Assembly (NCBI RefSeq): GCF_042684505.1
Contig: NZ_JBHULT010000005.1
Location: 565,620-629,619, forward strand
Reading direction: 5' to 3'
Source of the DNA: Salinimicrobium flavum
GTDB lineage: Bacteria; Bacteroidota; Bacteroidia; Flavobacteriales; Flavobacteriaceae
Length of the DNA stretch: 64,000 nt
Shown one piece after another: positions 34,516-42,767 of the stretch. The notes under the pieces were generated by a model. That model was given only the letters and a program-made list of their open reading frames with translations. It ran no database searches and was not told where the DNA came from. Position numbers and translations under genes: made by a program. Position 1 is the stretch's first letter; every line of letters begins with the position of its first letter.

Positions 34516-35118
34516 TTAAACTGAAGTTTCTTTTTCCAGTACTTTTTGTTCCGGTACCTTTATTTCGGCATTTTCCAGGATCTTGTCCAGGTCGACCTTT
34601 GCTTCAGGCTCCCTGGGAATCATATTGCCGCCTTTGGCAATGATTATGGCCCCTATCATCGCTGAAAGCAGCAGAATACTTATTACTTCAAAAGGCAGAA
34701 TAAAACCTCCTTTTTCAAAACTCAGCAAGGCATGTCCAATCTCTGCAGTGGTTGTGGTCACAGAGGTTTCCGCAGCAATGAACGGGTGGGAGTAAATGGT
34801 TCCCAGGAAAACACTTAGCCCAAGGAGGCAGATGAAGGCAGTGAACAGTTTCCTTGACCTGGTTGCCATCTCCAGTTCCATTTCTATATGCTGAATTAGC
34901 AATACCGAAAAGATGATCAAAACCACGATCCCTCCTGCGTAAACCGTAAGCTGAATGGCCGCCAGAAAATTATAATCCGCCATAAAATAGATCCCGGCGG
35001 CACCAATCAGAACAAATAACAGATACACAACAGAACGCAACATTTTGCGGCTGGTCACTGAGGCGATGGCCGAAGCGACCATTATGATTGCCACTATGTA
35101 AAAAATTATCTTTTCCAT
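34516..35118 (-). CDS. nuoJ: NADH-quinone oxidoreductase subunit J
   Basis: A 200-residue membrane subunit equivalent to ND6 with five helices. The conserved YFMADYNFLAAIQLTVYAGGIVVLIIFSVLL segment (the pi-bulge helix) is clear. The C-terminal 40 residues are soluble, acidic and Lys-rich (REPEAKVDLDKILENAEI). It starts three bases after the nuoI stop. Confidence 0.93.
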   Translation of the reverse strand: MEKIIFYIVAIIMVASAIASVTSRKMLRSVVYLLFVLIGAAGIYFMADYNFLAAIQLTVYAGGIVVLIIFSVLLIQHIEMELEMATRSRKLFTAFICLLGLSVFLGTIYSHPFIAAETSVTTTTAEIGHALLSFEKGGFILPFEVISILLLSAMIGAIIIAKGGNMIPREPEAKVDLDKILENAEIKVPEQKVLEKETSV

Positions 35119-35121
35119 GAT

Positions 35122-35598
35122 TTATTCTTCTACTCCGTCTCTAACTTTAGATCCGGGTTTGTTCAACACTCTTGTAAGCTGTGTCCTGTCATATACAGAA
35201 TTCTCGAAATTCTGAGCCCACTTAATGGCATCTGAAGGACATGCGTCAACACATAATCCACACTGGGTACACATCCCCAAATGGTAAATGTGCTTATCAA
35301 TAGCTTTTTTCTTTTTGCCGGTCTCTTCATCGATCACCCTGTCCCAGATGATCTCTATACTGCCGTTAGGACAGGCTATTTCACATTTTTGGCACCCGGT
35401 ACAACTATGCTCGTTATTCTCGTCATGAGGCATTACCACCTCCCCGCGAAAACGTTCGAACATTTGCAGGGTTTCCCTGTTATCGGGATATTGCTGGGTG
35501 ATCGCACCTTTACGGGCATTGAGAAAATACTTCCCGGTAACCTTCATGCCATTGAGTAAAGTGCCTATCCCGTTGTATATATCTGAAAAGTAGCTCAT
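35122..35598 (-). CDS. nuoI: NADH-quinone oxidoreductase subunit I (2[4Fe-4S])
   Basis: A 158-residue peripheral subunit carrying clusters N6a and N6b through CTGCQKCEIACPNGSIEI and CTQCGLCVDACPSDAI. It relays electrons to N2 in NuoB. In complexes that lack NuoEFG this subunit, or the surface around it, is the natural docking point for ferredoxin. It lies five bases from nuoH and three from nuoJ. A moderately long linker between the two cluster motifs (DRVIDEETGKKKKAIDKH) is basic. Confidence 0.95.
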   Translation of the reverse strand: MSYFSDIYNGIGTLLNGMKVTGKYFLNARKGAITQQYPDNRETLQMFERFRGEVVMPHDENNEHSCTGCQKCEIACPNGSIEIIWDRVIDEETGKKKKAIDKHIYHLGMCTQCGLCVDACPSDAIKWAQNFENSVYDRTQLTRVLNKPGSKVRDGVEE

Positions 35599-35603
35599 GA
35601 TCT

Positions 35604-36656
35604 TTAGAATTGAATTATCAGGTTAAGCCATACCACGATCGCCATTAGCACCAGGTTAACCAGGTTTATGGGAAGCAGGTATTTCCATTCAAGTGTCAGC
35701 AGTTGATCTACTCTTAATCTGGGGAAGGTCCATCTAAACCACATCATTAAGAACACCAGGACAAAAGCCTTGGCGAGGAACCAGAAGACTCCCAATACCG
35801 GGATAGACTCGGTGATCCCGAAAGGGGATAACCACCCGCCGAAGAATACTGTGGTACCTATAGCCGCGATGATGAACATGTTGATGAATTCTGCCAGGAA
35901 GAAGTAGGCGAATTTCATTCCCGAATATTCAGTGTGAAATCCGGCTCCCAGTTCAGATTCTGCTTCTACCATGTCAAAGGGCGCACGGTTGGTTTCGGCC
36001 GTTCCGGCGATCATATAGATCATAAAAGCGATCACAGCGGGAATATGCCCCTGTACAATAAGCCATCCGTTCCTTTGTACTTCAATTATCTCTGAAAGCT
36101 GTAAACTGCCGGTGAGGATCACCATAGTGAGAAGCGAAAGCCCTACGGAAAGTTCATAGCTAATTGTTTGCACCCCACTCCTCATCGCACCTATCAGGGC
36201 AAATTTATTGTTACTGCTCCAGCCTCCCAGGAGGATGCCTATCACTCCTACAGAAGAAATTCCTATAAGAAAGAACAGACCAATATTTATATCAAACGCC
36301 TGAAGGCCTTGTGCAAAAGGAAGAACGGCCAGGGCCATTAAAGCAGTGATAATGACAAAATAAGGAGCCAGGTTGTAAAGGAATTTATCTGCCTTTACCG
36401 TGCCGGTTAGTTCCTTGGAAACCAGTTTGAGTGCATCGGCTACTGTTTGGAAAAGACCCAGGTATCCCACCCGGTTTGGACCAATTCGTAACTGGAACCA
36501 TGCGGCTACCTTTCTTTCCATTAAGACCAGGAATAACCCCAGCACAGCGAAGATGGTAAGGTAGATAACTGCAATGGAAATCATTTCTGCGATGCCGGCT
36601 GCACCGGCAGGCATAAAGGTTAGAAACCATTCGTTTATGCTCAACATGCTATTCAT
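35604..36656 (-). CDS. nuoH: NADH-quinone oxidoreductase subunit H
   Basis: A 350-residue eight-helix subunit that forms much of the quinone tunnel. Family motifs are MERKVAAWFQLRIGPNRVGYLGLFQTVADALKL and ETNRAPFDMVEAESELGAGFHTEYSGMKFAYFFLAEF, followed by FRWTFPRLRVDQLLTLEWKYLLP. It begins ten bases after the nuoD stop codon: the positions normally occupied by nuoE, nuoF and nuoG are empty here. Confidence 0.96.
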   Translation of the reverse strand: MNSMLSINEWFLTFMPAGAAGIAEMISIAVIYLTIFAVLGLFLVLMERKVAAWFQLRIGPNRVGYLGLFQTVADALKLVSKELTGTVKADKFLYNLAPYFVIITALMALAVLPFAQGLQAFDINIGLFFLIGISSVGVIGILLGGWSSNNKFALIGAMRSGVQTISYELSVGLSLLTMVILTGSLQLSEIIEVQRNGWLIVQGHIPAVIAFMIYMIAGTAETNRAPFDMVEAESELGAGFHTEYSGMKFAYFFLAEFINMFIIAAIGTTVFFGGWLSPFGITESIPVLGVFWFLAKAFVLVFLMMWFRWTFPRLRVDQLLTLEWKYLLPINLVNLVLMAIVVWLNLIIQF

Positions 36657-36666
36657 TCTTTGCTAT

Positions 36667-37803
36667 TTATCGGTCAATATCAGGTACTACAATATCTATG
36701 GTCGCCATGGTAGCTACAAGATCTCCTATCTTGCCACCTACAGCGATGTGGTTGAGCAAAGAGAGATTGGAAAGACCCGGAGATCTGAACTTCACTCTGT
36801 ACGGGTTTTTGGCCCCGGTGCTTATAACATATACTCCCAGTTCTCCTCTGGCAGTTTCCACCTTCTGGTAAAAATCCCCTTTCGGAAGTTTGATGACCGC
36901 ATTGGTAGCCACTTTATGTTCTCCCTCAGGAATATTATCGATCAACTGTTCAATAATCGAAAGTGATTCCCACATTTCCTGGATCCTCACTTTATAGCGT
37001 GCATAAGAATCTCCTTTGGTGTCAAGAGCTTCATTAAAAGTGACCCTTTCCAACGCGCTGTAAGGGTGATATTTTCTAACATCACAGGAGTAGCCTGAGG
37101 CGCGGGCAACAGGCCCCGAGGCACCAAAGTTGATTGCGTCTTCTTTTGAAAGGATACCGACTCCCTGAGTCCTTTTTTGAAAGATGATATTATTGGTTAG
37201 CAGCTGGTCGTATTCCGGAAGTTTGGTTTTGAAATGAGTTACAAATTCCTTTACCCTTTTGACGAAGTTAGGGTGAATGTCGTGCATTAGTCCGCCGGGA
37301 ATATTGTAGTTCATGGTAAGCCGGGCACCACAGGTCTCTTCAAAAATGTCATTTAACAACTCCCTGTCCCTAAACCCGTAAAAATAACTTGAGAGAGCAC
37401 CTACGTCCATTCCCATAACTCCCCACCAAAGGGTGTGGGAGGCAATACGGGTAAGCTCTCCAAGCAGGGTCCTTATCACTTTCACACGATCTGGAACTTC
37501 CAGTTCCAGGGCATTTTCTACGAGAAGGCATACAGCTTCGTTATTGATATGTGAGGAAAGATAATCCATCCTGTCAGTAAGGTGAACGATCTGCTGGTAG
37601 CTGTTGCTCTCACACATTTTTTCTATAGAACGGTGAATGTATCCCAGGTCAGGGTCTACTTTTTTAATGATCTCCCCATCAATTGTCAGCAAAAGTCTCA
37701 AAACACCGTGCGTGGCAGGGTGCTGAGGCCCCATGTTTATAAAATACTCTTCAGATTTGAAGTTTGACTTAACTGTGGTTGTATTTAAAGTAGCTGTTTC
37801 CAT
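36667..37803 (-). CDS. nuoD: NADH-quinone oxidoreductase subunit D
   Basis: A 378-residue 49-kDa-type subunit related to NiFe-hydrogenase large subunits, forming the quinone-binding site with NuoB. It has NMGPQHPATHGVLRLLLTIDGE (quinone-site loop with the conserved His), DLGYIHRSIEKM, RLTMNYNIPGGL, TGPVARASG-like (SGPVARASGYSCDVRK) and the terminal VATMATIDIVVPDIDR. Six bases separate it from nuoC, so NuoC and NuoD are separate proteins, unlike the fused NuoCD of enterobacteria. Confidence 0.96.
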   Translation of the reverse strand: METATLNTTTVKSNFKSEEYFINMGPQHPATHGVLRLLLTIDGEIIKKVDPDLGYIHRSIEKMCESNSYQQIVHLTDRMDYLSSHINNEAVCLLVENALELEVPDRVKVIRTLLGELTRIASHTLWWGVMGMDVGALSSYFYGFRDRELLNDIFEETCGARLTMNYNIPGGLMHDIHPNFVKRVKEFVTHFKTKLPEYDQLLTNNIIFQKRTQGVGILSKEDAINFGASGPVARASGYSCDVRKYHPYSALERVTFNEALDTKGDSYARYKVRIQEMWESLSIIEQLIDNIPEGEHKVATNAVIKLPKGDFYQKVETARGELGVYVISTGAKNPYRVKFRSPGLSNLSLLNHIAVGGKIGDLVATMATIDIVVPDIDR

Positions 37804-37809
37804 TTGTTA

Positions 37810-38286
37810 TTATTTAACCACCATATTGATCTCATCCACGTAATCTTTCCGAAGGGGAAATCCTTCCCAGTCCTCGGTCAAAAAGAGCCTTTTAAGGTTG
37901 GGATGGTTCCTGAATTTTATTCCGAAGAAATCGTATACCTCCCGCTCATGAAAATTTGCGGTGGCCCAGATATCCTGAACAGAGTCCAGAACAGGGTTTT
38001 CACGATCTGGCGTCTGCACCTTCACCACCAGGATATGGCGGTGCCGGGTAGATTCCAGGTGATACACCACTCCCAGTTCCTTACCGTAATCAACTCCCGT
38101 GAGGCAGAAGAGATAATCAAATGCCATTGTTGGATTGTTCTTTAGGTGAAGCATGAGTTCATGCAGGTGTTCAGGTTCAATGGTTACGTTAAGGAACTGC
38201 GATCCCTCCTCTGAAAATTGAGGTTGGGGATACTCAGGCTCAGGAAACCAGCTTTCAATTGTTTTTTGTAGTGTCTCGTTTGTCAT
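37810..38286 (-). CDS. nuoC: NADH-quinone oxidoreductase subunit C
   Basis: A 158-residue 30-kDa-type subunit. The conserved motifs are VYHLESTRHRHILVVKV, DIWATANFHEREVYDFFGIKFRNHPNLKRLFLTEDWEGFPLRKDY. It lies in the peripheral arm beside NuoD. It starts 12 bases after nuoB. Length is normal for stand-alone NuoC. Confidence 0.95.
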   Translation of the reverse strand: MTNETLQKTIESWFPEPEYPQPQFSEEGSQFLNVTIEPEHLHELMLHLKNNPTMAFDYLFCLTGVDYGKELGVVYHLESTRHRHILVVKVQTPDRENPVLDSVQDIWATANFHEREVYDFFGIKFRNHPNLKRLFLTEDWEGFPLRKDYVDEINMVVK

Positions 38287-38298
38287 GGCTTCCTGTTT

Positions 38299-38874
38299 TT
38301 ATAAACCTTCATCAAAACCTTCAATGGGGTTCTTCTTTTGAAGTCTGCTCTCTGTCATGATCTTCTTCTGAAGCATGATCATTCCTTCAAGTAATGCCTC
38401 CGGTCTGGGTGGACATCCGGGAACATACACGTCAACGGGGATCACGTGATCTGCTCCTTTTACTACCGAATAGGAGTTGTAAAAGAAAGGACCTCCCGAA
38501 ATCGCACAGGCTCCCATAGCAATTACATACTTAGGCTCGGCCATCTGGTCGTAAAGACGACGAAGTACAGGCGCCATTTTTGTAGTGATTGTTCCCGCGA
38601 TAATGATAAGATCGGCTTGCCTGGGGGATGGCCGCGCTACCTCAAAACCAAAGCGGGAATAATCATGACGGGCAGCTCCTGTCTGCATCATCTCAATTGC
38701 ACAACAACTGGTACCAAAATATAAAGACCATAAAGAGTTGGCACGGCCCCAGTTGATGATAGTATCAAGGGAGGTAACTACTATGTTGGCACCATTTCCT
38801 GCCGGAATTACTTTTCCGGGAAAATCTTCTGGTATCTTTCCTGCCTCTGCAGGTACTTTATTTTCTATTCCCAT
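38299..38874 (-). CDS. nuoB: NADH-quinone oxidoreductase subunit B (cluster N2)
   Basis: The subunit that carries terminal cluster N2, ligated by the tandem Cys in FGTSCCAIEMM and by the Cys of AMGACAISGGPF and VPGCPPRPEAL. I chose the ATG at 38874 (MGIENKV, 191 residues) because AAAGGAG lies eight bases upstream, overlapping the end of nuoA by ten bases. The in-frame ATG at 38895 would add seven residues and overlap nuoA by 31 bases. The remaining sequence has the expected RPSPRQADLIIIAGTIT motif. Confidence 0.93.
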   Translation of the reverse strand: MGIENKVPAEAGKIPEDFPGKVIPAGNGANIVVTSLDTIINWGRANSLWSLYFGTSCCAIEMMQTGAARHDYSRFGFEVARPSPRQADLIIIAGTITTKMAPVLRRLYDQMAEPKYVIAMGACAISGGPFFYNSYSVVKGADHVIPVDVYVPGCPPRPEALLEGMIMLQKKIMTESRLQKKNPIEGFDEGL

Positions 38875-39215
38875 TTTAATGCTCCTTTTTTCCATGCATA
38901 CCCAAGTCCTAATCCCAGGATCGCAAGGAAGATGATGATCTCAGCCAGCGCAACCGTTCCGAGGTCGCCAAAAACCACAGCCCATGGCACAAGAAAGGCT
39001 ACCTCCACATCAAAAATGAGGAACAGGATGGCAAAGAGGTAATACCCGACTTTGAACTGAACCCAGGTGGGGCCTATGGTGGTCATACCACTTTCGTAAG
39101 GCTCCCTTTTCTGAAGGTTATCTGACTTTGGTGAGATTAAATTCGATAGAAAATTGGCGCCGGCAACTAAAACTATTCCGGCAAGAAAAAAGACTATGAT
39201 TGCTTCTGAACCCAT
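38865..39215 (-). CDS. nuoA: NADH-quinone oxidoreductase subunit A
   Basis: A 116-residue three-helix subunit equivalent to ND3. It contains KREPYESGMTTIGPTWVQFKVGYYLFAILFLIFDVEVAFLVPWA, where the acidic residues of FLIFDVE are conserved; the Cys usually seen in the loop (E-C-G) is Ser here (ESG). It is first gene of the nuo operon and follows korB in the same direction after 75 bp that contain a hairpin and a GTTAAT/ATTAAC palindrome. Confidence 0.93.
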   Translation of the reverse strand: MGSEAIIVFFLAGIVLVAGANFLSNLISPKSDNLQKREPYESGMTTIGPTWVQFKVGYYLFAILFLIFDVEVAFLVPWAVVFGDLGTVALAEIIIFLAILGLGLGYAWKKGALKWE

Positions 39216-39260
39216 ATTTTCCAGGCTTTATTTGTTAATAAAATTAACAGTTTTTGAGCA

Positions 39261-39289
39261 GGCAGGAACTGATCGAGATCAGTTCTGCC
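39261..39289 (-). terminator. Hairpin between korB and nuoA (weak terminator or processing site)
   Basis: Arms GGCAG-AACTGAT and ATCAGTT-CTGCC, with one bulged base, pair over 12 bp around a four-base loop directly after the korB stop codon. There is no T run on the minus strand, so complete termination is unlikely. It may protect the korAB mRNA 3' end or lower read-through into nuoA. Confidence 0.4.
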
Positions 39290-39290
39290 G

Positions 39291-40304
39291 TTATTTTACC
39301 TGATAAGTTTCCCCGGAAAAGAAGAGATCATTGGTCACCTTGAACTCAGATCTTGATTTGATCTGTTCGGTAAGTGCATTTTCTCTTTCTTCAAGAGTAA
39401 CATCATCAAAACTTCTAATAATTCCGGTCACTAAGGGATATTCAAGGCGAACCAGCATCTGGTGCATTGTGGGATCCTTTTCTTTGGCGTCATGAATGAG
39501 AATATCTTCTTCGGTAATTCCATTTTCGCCTATGGTCACTACTTCCAGTTTCACTCCCTTCAGAACAAGACCTTTATTTCGCTCTTTTCCGAAGATCATT
39601 GGCTTACCATGTACTACAAAAAGCTGTTTGTCTTCACGAACAGATTTGTCTGTATATTTTACATAACAGCCATCATTGAAGATCACACAGTTCTGCAGTA
39701 CCTCTACCAAAGATGTACCCTTGAATTTCTGGGCTTCAATAAAGATATCGGTCATCTCTTTGGGAGCATTACCACCTATTCTGGCAAAAAAGCGGGCTTG
39801 CGCACCGAGTGCCAGTTCCCCGGGAGAGAAGGGTGGTTGTGTATTACCAAAAGGTGAGGATTTGGTTTTTTGACCCACCAGCGAAGTTGGTGAAAATTGT
39901 CCCTTTGTTAATCCGTAGATCTCGTTGTTGAAAAGGATGATGTTGAGGTCAATATTTCTTCTCAGCACATGAATAAAGTGGTTCCCCCCAATAGCCATAC
40001 TATCGCCGTCACCGGTGATCACCCATACACTTAGGTCTGGATTGGCCAGTTTCACTCCGGAAGCAATGGCAGGAGCCCTACCATGTATCCCGTGCATACC
40101 ATAAGTTCCCATGTAGTAAGGAAACCGGGAAGAACACCCTATTCCTGAAATAAATACCACATCTTCCTTTTTCACGTTCATTTCGGGAAGTGCCTTTTGT
40201 ACAGACCGTAAAATAACGTAGTCATCACAACCGGGACACCATCTTACTTCCTGGTCATTACCAAAATCTTTGTACGTGTACTTTTGTTGAGTTGTTGCTT
40301 CCAT
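39291..40304 (-). CDS. korB: 2-oxoacid:ferredoxin oxidoreductase, beta subunit
   Basis: A 337-residue thiamine-diphosphate-binding subunit. RWCPGCDDYVILRSVQ and GIGCSSRFPYYMGTYGMHGIHGRAPAIA supply Cys ligands for the [4Fe-4S] cluster and the ThDP-site His residues; WVITGDGDSMAIGGNHFIHVLRRN...NNEIYGLTKGQ is the Mg-ThDP motif. With the alpha subunit it oxidatively decarboxylates a 2-oxoacid (2-oxoglutarate most likely, since a separate pyruvate enzyme is next door) to the acyl-CoA and reduces ferredoxin. Two bases separate it from korA. Confidence 0.93.
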   Translation of the reverse strand: MEATTQQKYTYKDFGNDQEVRWCPGCDDYVILRSVQKALPEMNVKKEDVVFISGIGCSSRFPYYMGTYGMHGIHGRAPAIASGVKLANPDLSVWVITGDGDSMAIGGNHFIHVLRRNIDLNIILFNNEIYGLTKGQFSPTSLVGQKTKSSPFGNTQPPFSPGELALGAQARFFARIGGNAPKEMTDIFIEAQKFKGTSLVEVLQNCVIFNDGCYVKYTDKSVREDKQLFVVHGKPMIFGKERNKGLVLKGVKLEVVTIGENGITEEDILIHDAKEKDPTMHQMLVRLEYPLVTGIIRSFDDVTLEERENALTEQIKSRSEFKVTNDLFFSGETYQVK

Positions 40305-40306
40305 AA

Positions 40307-42160
40307 TTATTTTACCAGTTGTTTGAATTTTTCGATCAATTCAGAATTTGCGAAGGGCAAGCCCTGAATTTTATTGTACTGCAGGAATTCGATGTTGAAA
40401 TTCATTCGCAGAATGTTCACGAACTGGCCGTTATTGAGTTCGCAAACCAGGATCTTTTTAAATCTTTTGAAAACCTCTTCTGTATTCTTTGGAAGGGGAT
40501 TGATGTAATTGAAGTGGGCCAGTCCAATATTTTTATGTCCTTCGCGGTTCATTTGTTTTACTGCAGAATAAAGTGAACCGTAGGTTCCTCCCCAACCAAC
40601 GATCAACAGATCGCCTTCTTCTGCGAATTTTGGAGCCAGTTCAGGAATATAGTTCTGCACGCGCTTCACCTTTTCTGCACGGGTAAAGGTCATGATCTCA
40701 TGGTTCTCGGGTACATGCGAAACATCTCCCGTGATCCTGTCTTTTTCCAGACCGCCTACACGATGTTCAAGTCCCGGGGTACCCGGTAAGGCCCAATTCC
40801 TTGCCAGGGTATTTTCGTCACGATTGTAAGGATGCCAGTCTTCCCCTCCCTCTTTTACGATATGGTTCTTAATTTCAGGAAGCTCATCTACTGTAGTGAT
40901 CTTCCAGGGCGCGGAACCATTTGCGATATAGCCGTCTGTCAACAAGACTACAGGGGTCATATGTTCTAAAGCAAGTTTTGAGGCCTGGTAAGCATAGTTA
41001 AAGCAGTTGGCAGGGGTACTGGCTGCGATCACGATCACAGGGCTTTCCCCATTACGGCCATACATAGCCTGCATAAGGTCAGATTGCTCGGTTTTTGTGG
41101 GTAATCCTGTAGAAGGTCCCCCTCGTTGAACATTCACCACTACCAGTGGTAATTCAATCATCATGGCTAGTCCTAAAGCCTCTCCTTTTAAAGCGAGCCC
41201 CGGTCCTGATGTTGTGGTGATAGCAAGATCTCCGGCAAAGGAGGCACCAATGGCCGAACTAATTCCGGCGATCTCATCCTCGGCCTGGAAAGCCTTGACC
41301 CCGAAGTGTTTGTGTTTTACCAGTTCATGCAGTATATCTGTAGCGGGAGTAATAGGGTAGGAGCCGAGAAAAAGTTCGCGCCCCGATTTTTCAGCAGCAG
41401 CAAGGAATCCCCAGGCGGTAGCCGTGTTCCCCATGATGATCCTGTAAGTTCCTCCTGCCATTTTTGCGGGAGAAATACTATAGGAGTTGGGGATCAATTC
41501 AATGGTTTCGGCATAAAAATATCCGGCATTCAAAACCCGGGTATTTGCTTCTATGAGTTCGGGTTTATTTTTAAATTTCTTGTTGAAGAAATCAATGGTA
41601 TGTTCAGGAGAGCGGTCATACAACCAATACACCATCCCCAGGGCGAACATGTTCTTGCTGCGGGTGATACTTTTATTGTCAAGTCCTTCTATATCTTTCA
41701 GGGCTTCCTTTGTAAGGGAAGACATGCCTACCTCAATGATGCGGTAATTTTCAAGGCTGCCGTCATGTAGAGGATTGGTGGTGTACTGTGCCTTCTCAAG
41801 ATTTTTCTTGGTAAATGAATCAACATCCACGATAATGGTCTGCCCCGGTTTGACCGCGTAAAGGTTGGTCTTAAGTCCGGCTGGATTCATGGCAACCAGG
41901 AGGTCCACGCTGTCACCGGGTGTTGAGATCTCTACACTTCCTATATGCACCTGGAATCCCGACACCCCGTAAAGGCTGCCTTGAGGAGCACGTATTTCCG
42001 AGGGGTAGTTCGGGAAGGTTGCCACGTCATTTCCAAACATGGCAGAGGTATCAGAAAACTGAGTTCCCGTTAGCTGCATCCCGTCACCCGAGTCGCCCAC
42101 AAAGCGAATTACAACTGCATCAAGGGCTTCGGCCTGAGGATTGATTTTTTCAGTGATCAT
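40307..42160 (-). CDS. korA: 2-oxoacid:ferredoxin oxidoreductase, fused gamma-alpha subunit
   Basis: 617 residues. The N-terminal 190 residues form the gamma domain (VIRFVGDSGDGMQLTGTQFSD, SEIRAPQGSLYGVSGFQVHIGS), joined to the alpha domain (GNTATAWGFLAAAEKSGRELFLGSYPITPATDILHEL, EDEIAGISSAIGASFAGDLAITTTSGPGLALKGEALGLAMM, NVQRGGPSTGLPTKTEQSDLMQA). It has no ferredoxin-like domain, so external ferredoxin must be reduced. It starts next to a divergent control region shared with the ferredoxin-PFOR genes. Probably 2-oxoglutarate-specific, serving the TCA cycle; specificity cannot be proven from sequence. Confidence 0.94.
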   Translation of the reverse strand: MITEKINPQAEALDAVVIRFVGDSGDGMQLTGTQFSDTSAMFGNDVATFPNYPSEIRAPQGSLYGVSGFQVHIGSVEISTPGDSVDLLVAMNPAGLKTNLYAVKPGQTIIVDVDSFTKKNLEKAQYTTNPLHDGSLENYRIIEVGMSSLTKEALKDIEGLDNKSITRSKNMFALGMVYWLYDRSPEHTIDFFNKKFKNKPELIEANTRVLNAGYFYAETIELIPNSYSISPAKMAGGTYRIIMGNTATAWGFLAAAEKSGRELFLGSYPITPATDILHELVKHKHFGVKAFQAEDEIAGISSAIGASFAGDLAITTTSGPGLALKGEALGLAMMIELPLVVVNVQRGGPSTGLPTKTEQSDLMQAMYGRNGESPVIVIAASTPANCFNYAYQASKLALEHMTPVVLLTDGYIANGSAPWKITTVDELPEIKNHIVKEGGEDWHPYNRDENTLARNWALPGTPGLEHRVGGLEKDRITGDVSHVPENHEIMTFTRAEKVKRVQNYIPELAPKFAEEGDLLIVGWGGTYGSLYSAVKQMNREGHKNIGLAHFNYINPLPKNTEEVFKRFKKILVCELNNGQFVNILRMNFNIEFLQYNKIQGLPFANSELIEKFKQLVK

Positions 42161-42214
42161 ATTTTATCTTTTTAAGACTATCAGTTTCAAACCGACAGTA
42201 ATTGGATCTTGTGG

Positions 42215-42222
42215 TAAATGTA
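42215..42222 (-). promoter_or_regulatory. -7-like box of the korA promoter (TACATTTA)
   Basis: On the minus strand the sequence is TACATTTA, one mismatch from TAnnTTTG. Its first T (42222) is 29.5 bp from the centre of the ATGA-N6-TCAT site at 42245-42258, the same distance as on the ferredoxin side. The box is 55 bp upstream of the korA start codon. Confidence 0.4.
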
Positions 42223-42244
42223 AAAGGACCTTGAGGTATTAAAT

Positions 42245-42258
42245 ATGATGCAGGTCAT
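42245..42258. promoter_or_regulatory. Crp/Fnr-like operator, korA-proximal (ATGATGCAGGTCAT)
   Basis: A 14-bp site with perfect ATGA/TCAT arms and a 6-bp spacer, the TGA-N6-TCA geometry of Crp/Fnr-family operators. It would be centred about 42 bp upstream of a korA transcript starting from the box at 42215-42222, as for a class II activator. The central GCAGG is shared with the site at 51159. Confidence 0.55.
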
Positions 42259-42307
42259 GTAGAATTCAAAATCAGCTTATTAAGAATAATTCTTCATAAA
42301 ATAAAAC

Positions 42308-42321
42308 ATGATTACCGTCAT
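42308..42321. promoter_or_regulatory. Crp/Fnr-like operator, ferredoxin-proximal (ATGATTACCGTCAT)
   Basis: Second ATGA-N6-TCAT site in the same 227-bp divergent region, exactly 63 bp from the first (six helical turns, so on the same face). It lies 29.5 bp (centre to first T) from the box TACTTTTA at 42344, mirroring the other half of the region. Confidence 0.55.
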
Positions 42322-42343
42322 ATCGAAGCAGATAGAGGTGCAA

Positions 42344-42351
42344 TACTTTTA
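42344..42351 (+). promoter_or_regulatory. -7-like box of the ferredoxin-PFOR promoter (TACTTTTA)
   Basis: TACTTTTA differs from TAnnTTTG by the last base. It is 37 bp upstream of the ferredoxin ATG and sits correctly for activation from the operator at 42308-42321. No typical -33 TTG is present, as is common at activator-dependent promoters. Confidence 0.4.
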
Positions 42352-42387
42352 ATAAAAAATTTTAGTAATAATTTAAATTATAAGGTT

Positions 42388-42738
42388 ATGGCTCTTTTTA
42401 TAACAGATGAGTGTATCAATTGCGACGCATGTATTTCGGAATGTCCGAACAATGCGATCTACGAACCAGATCAGGAGTGGTCATATTCAGATGAAACCAA
42501 ATTAAGTGGTACAGTGACTACCCCAAGAGGAAAAGAAGTGGATGCAGACTCAGAAAATGAACCACTTTCTGATGAATTCTATTTCATAGTTGCTGATAAG
42601 TGTACTGAATGTAAAGGCTTCCACGACGAACCTCAGTGTGTAAATGTCTGCCCTGTAGACTGTATACATCCAAATGAGGACTACCTGGAAACTGAAGAAG
42701 AACTACTTGAGAAAAAGGTATGGCTTCACGGTGCATAA
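42388..42738 (+). CDS. 2[4Fe-4S] ferredoxin (YfhL-like)
   Basis: A 116-residue acidic ferredoxin. The first cluster site is CINCDACISECPNNAIYEPD; the second is CTECKGFHDEPQCVNVCPVDC, with the longer Cys-x-x-Cys-x8-Cys spacing of the YfhL/alvin type of ferredoxins, which have low-potential clusters. It is the natural electron carrier for the two flanking oxidoreductases. It is 29 bp upstream of the PFOR gene in the same direction, and divergent from korAB. Confidence 0.93.
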   Translation: MALFITDECINCDACISECPNNAIYEPDQEWSYSDETKLSGTVTTPRGKEVDADSENEPLSDEFYFIVADKCTECKGFHDEPQCVNVCPVDCIHPNEDYLETEEELLEKKVWLHGA

Positions 42739-42767
42739 AATGTAAACAATTCAAAATGTAAATTAAA

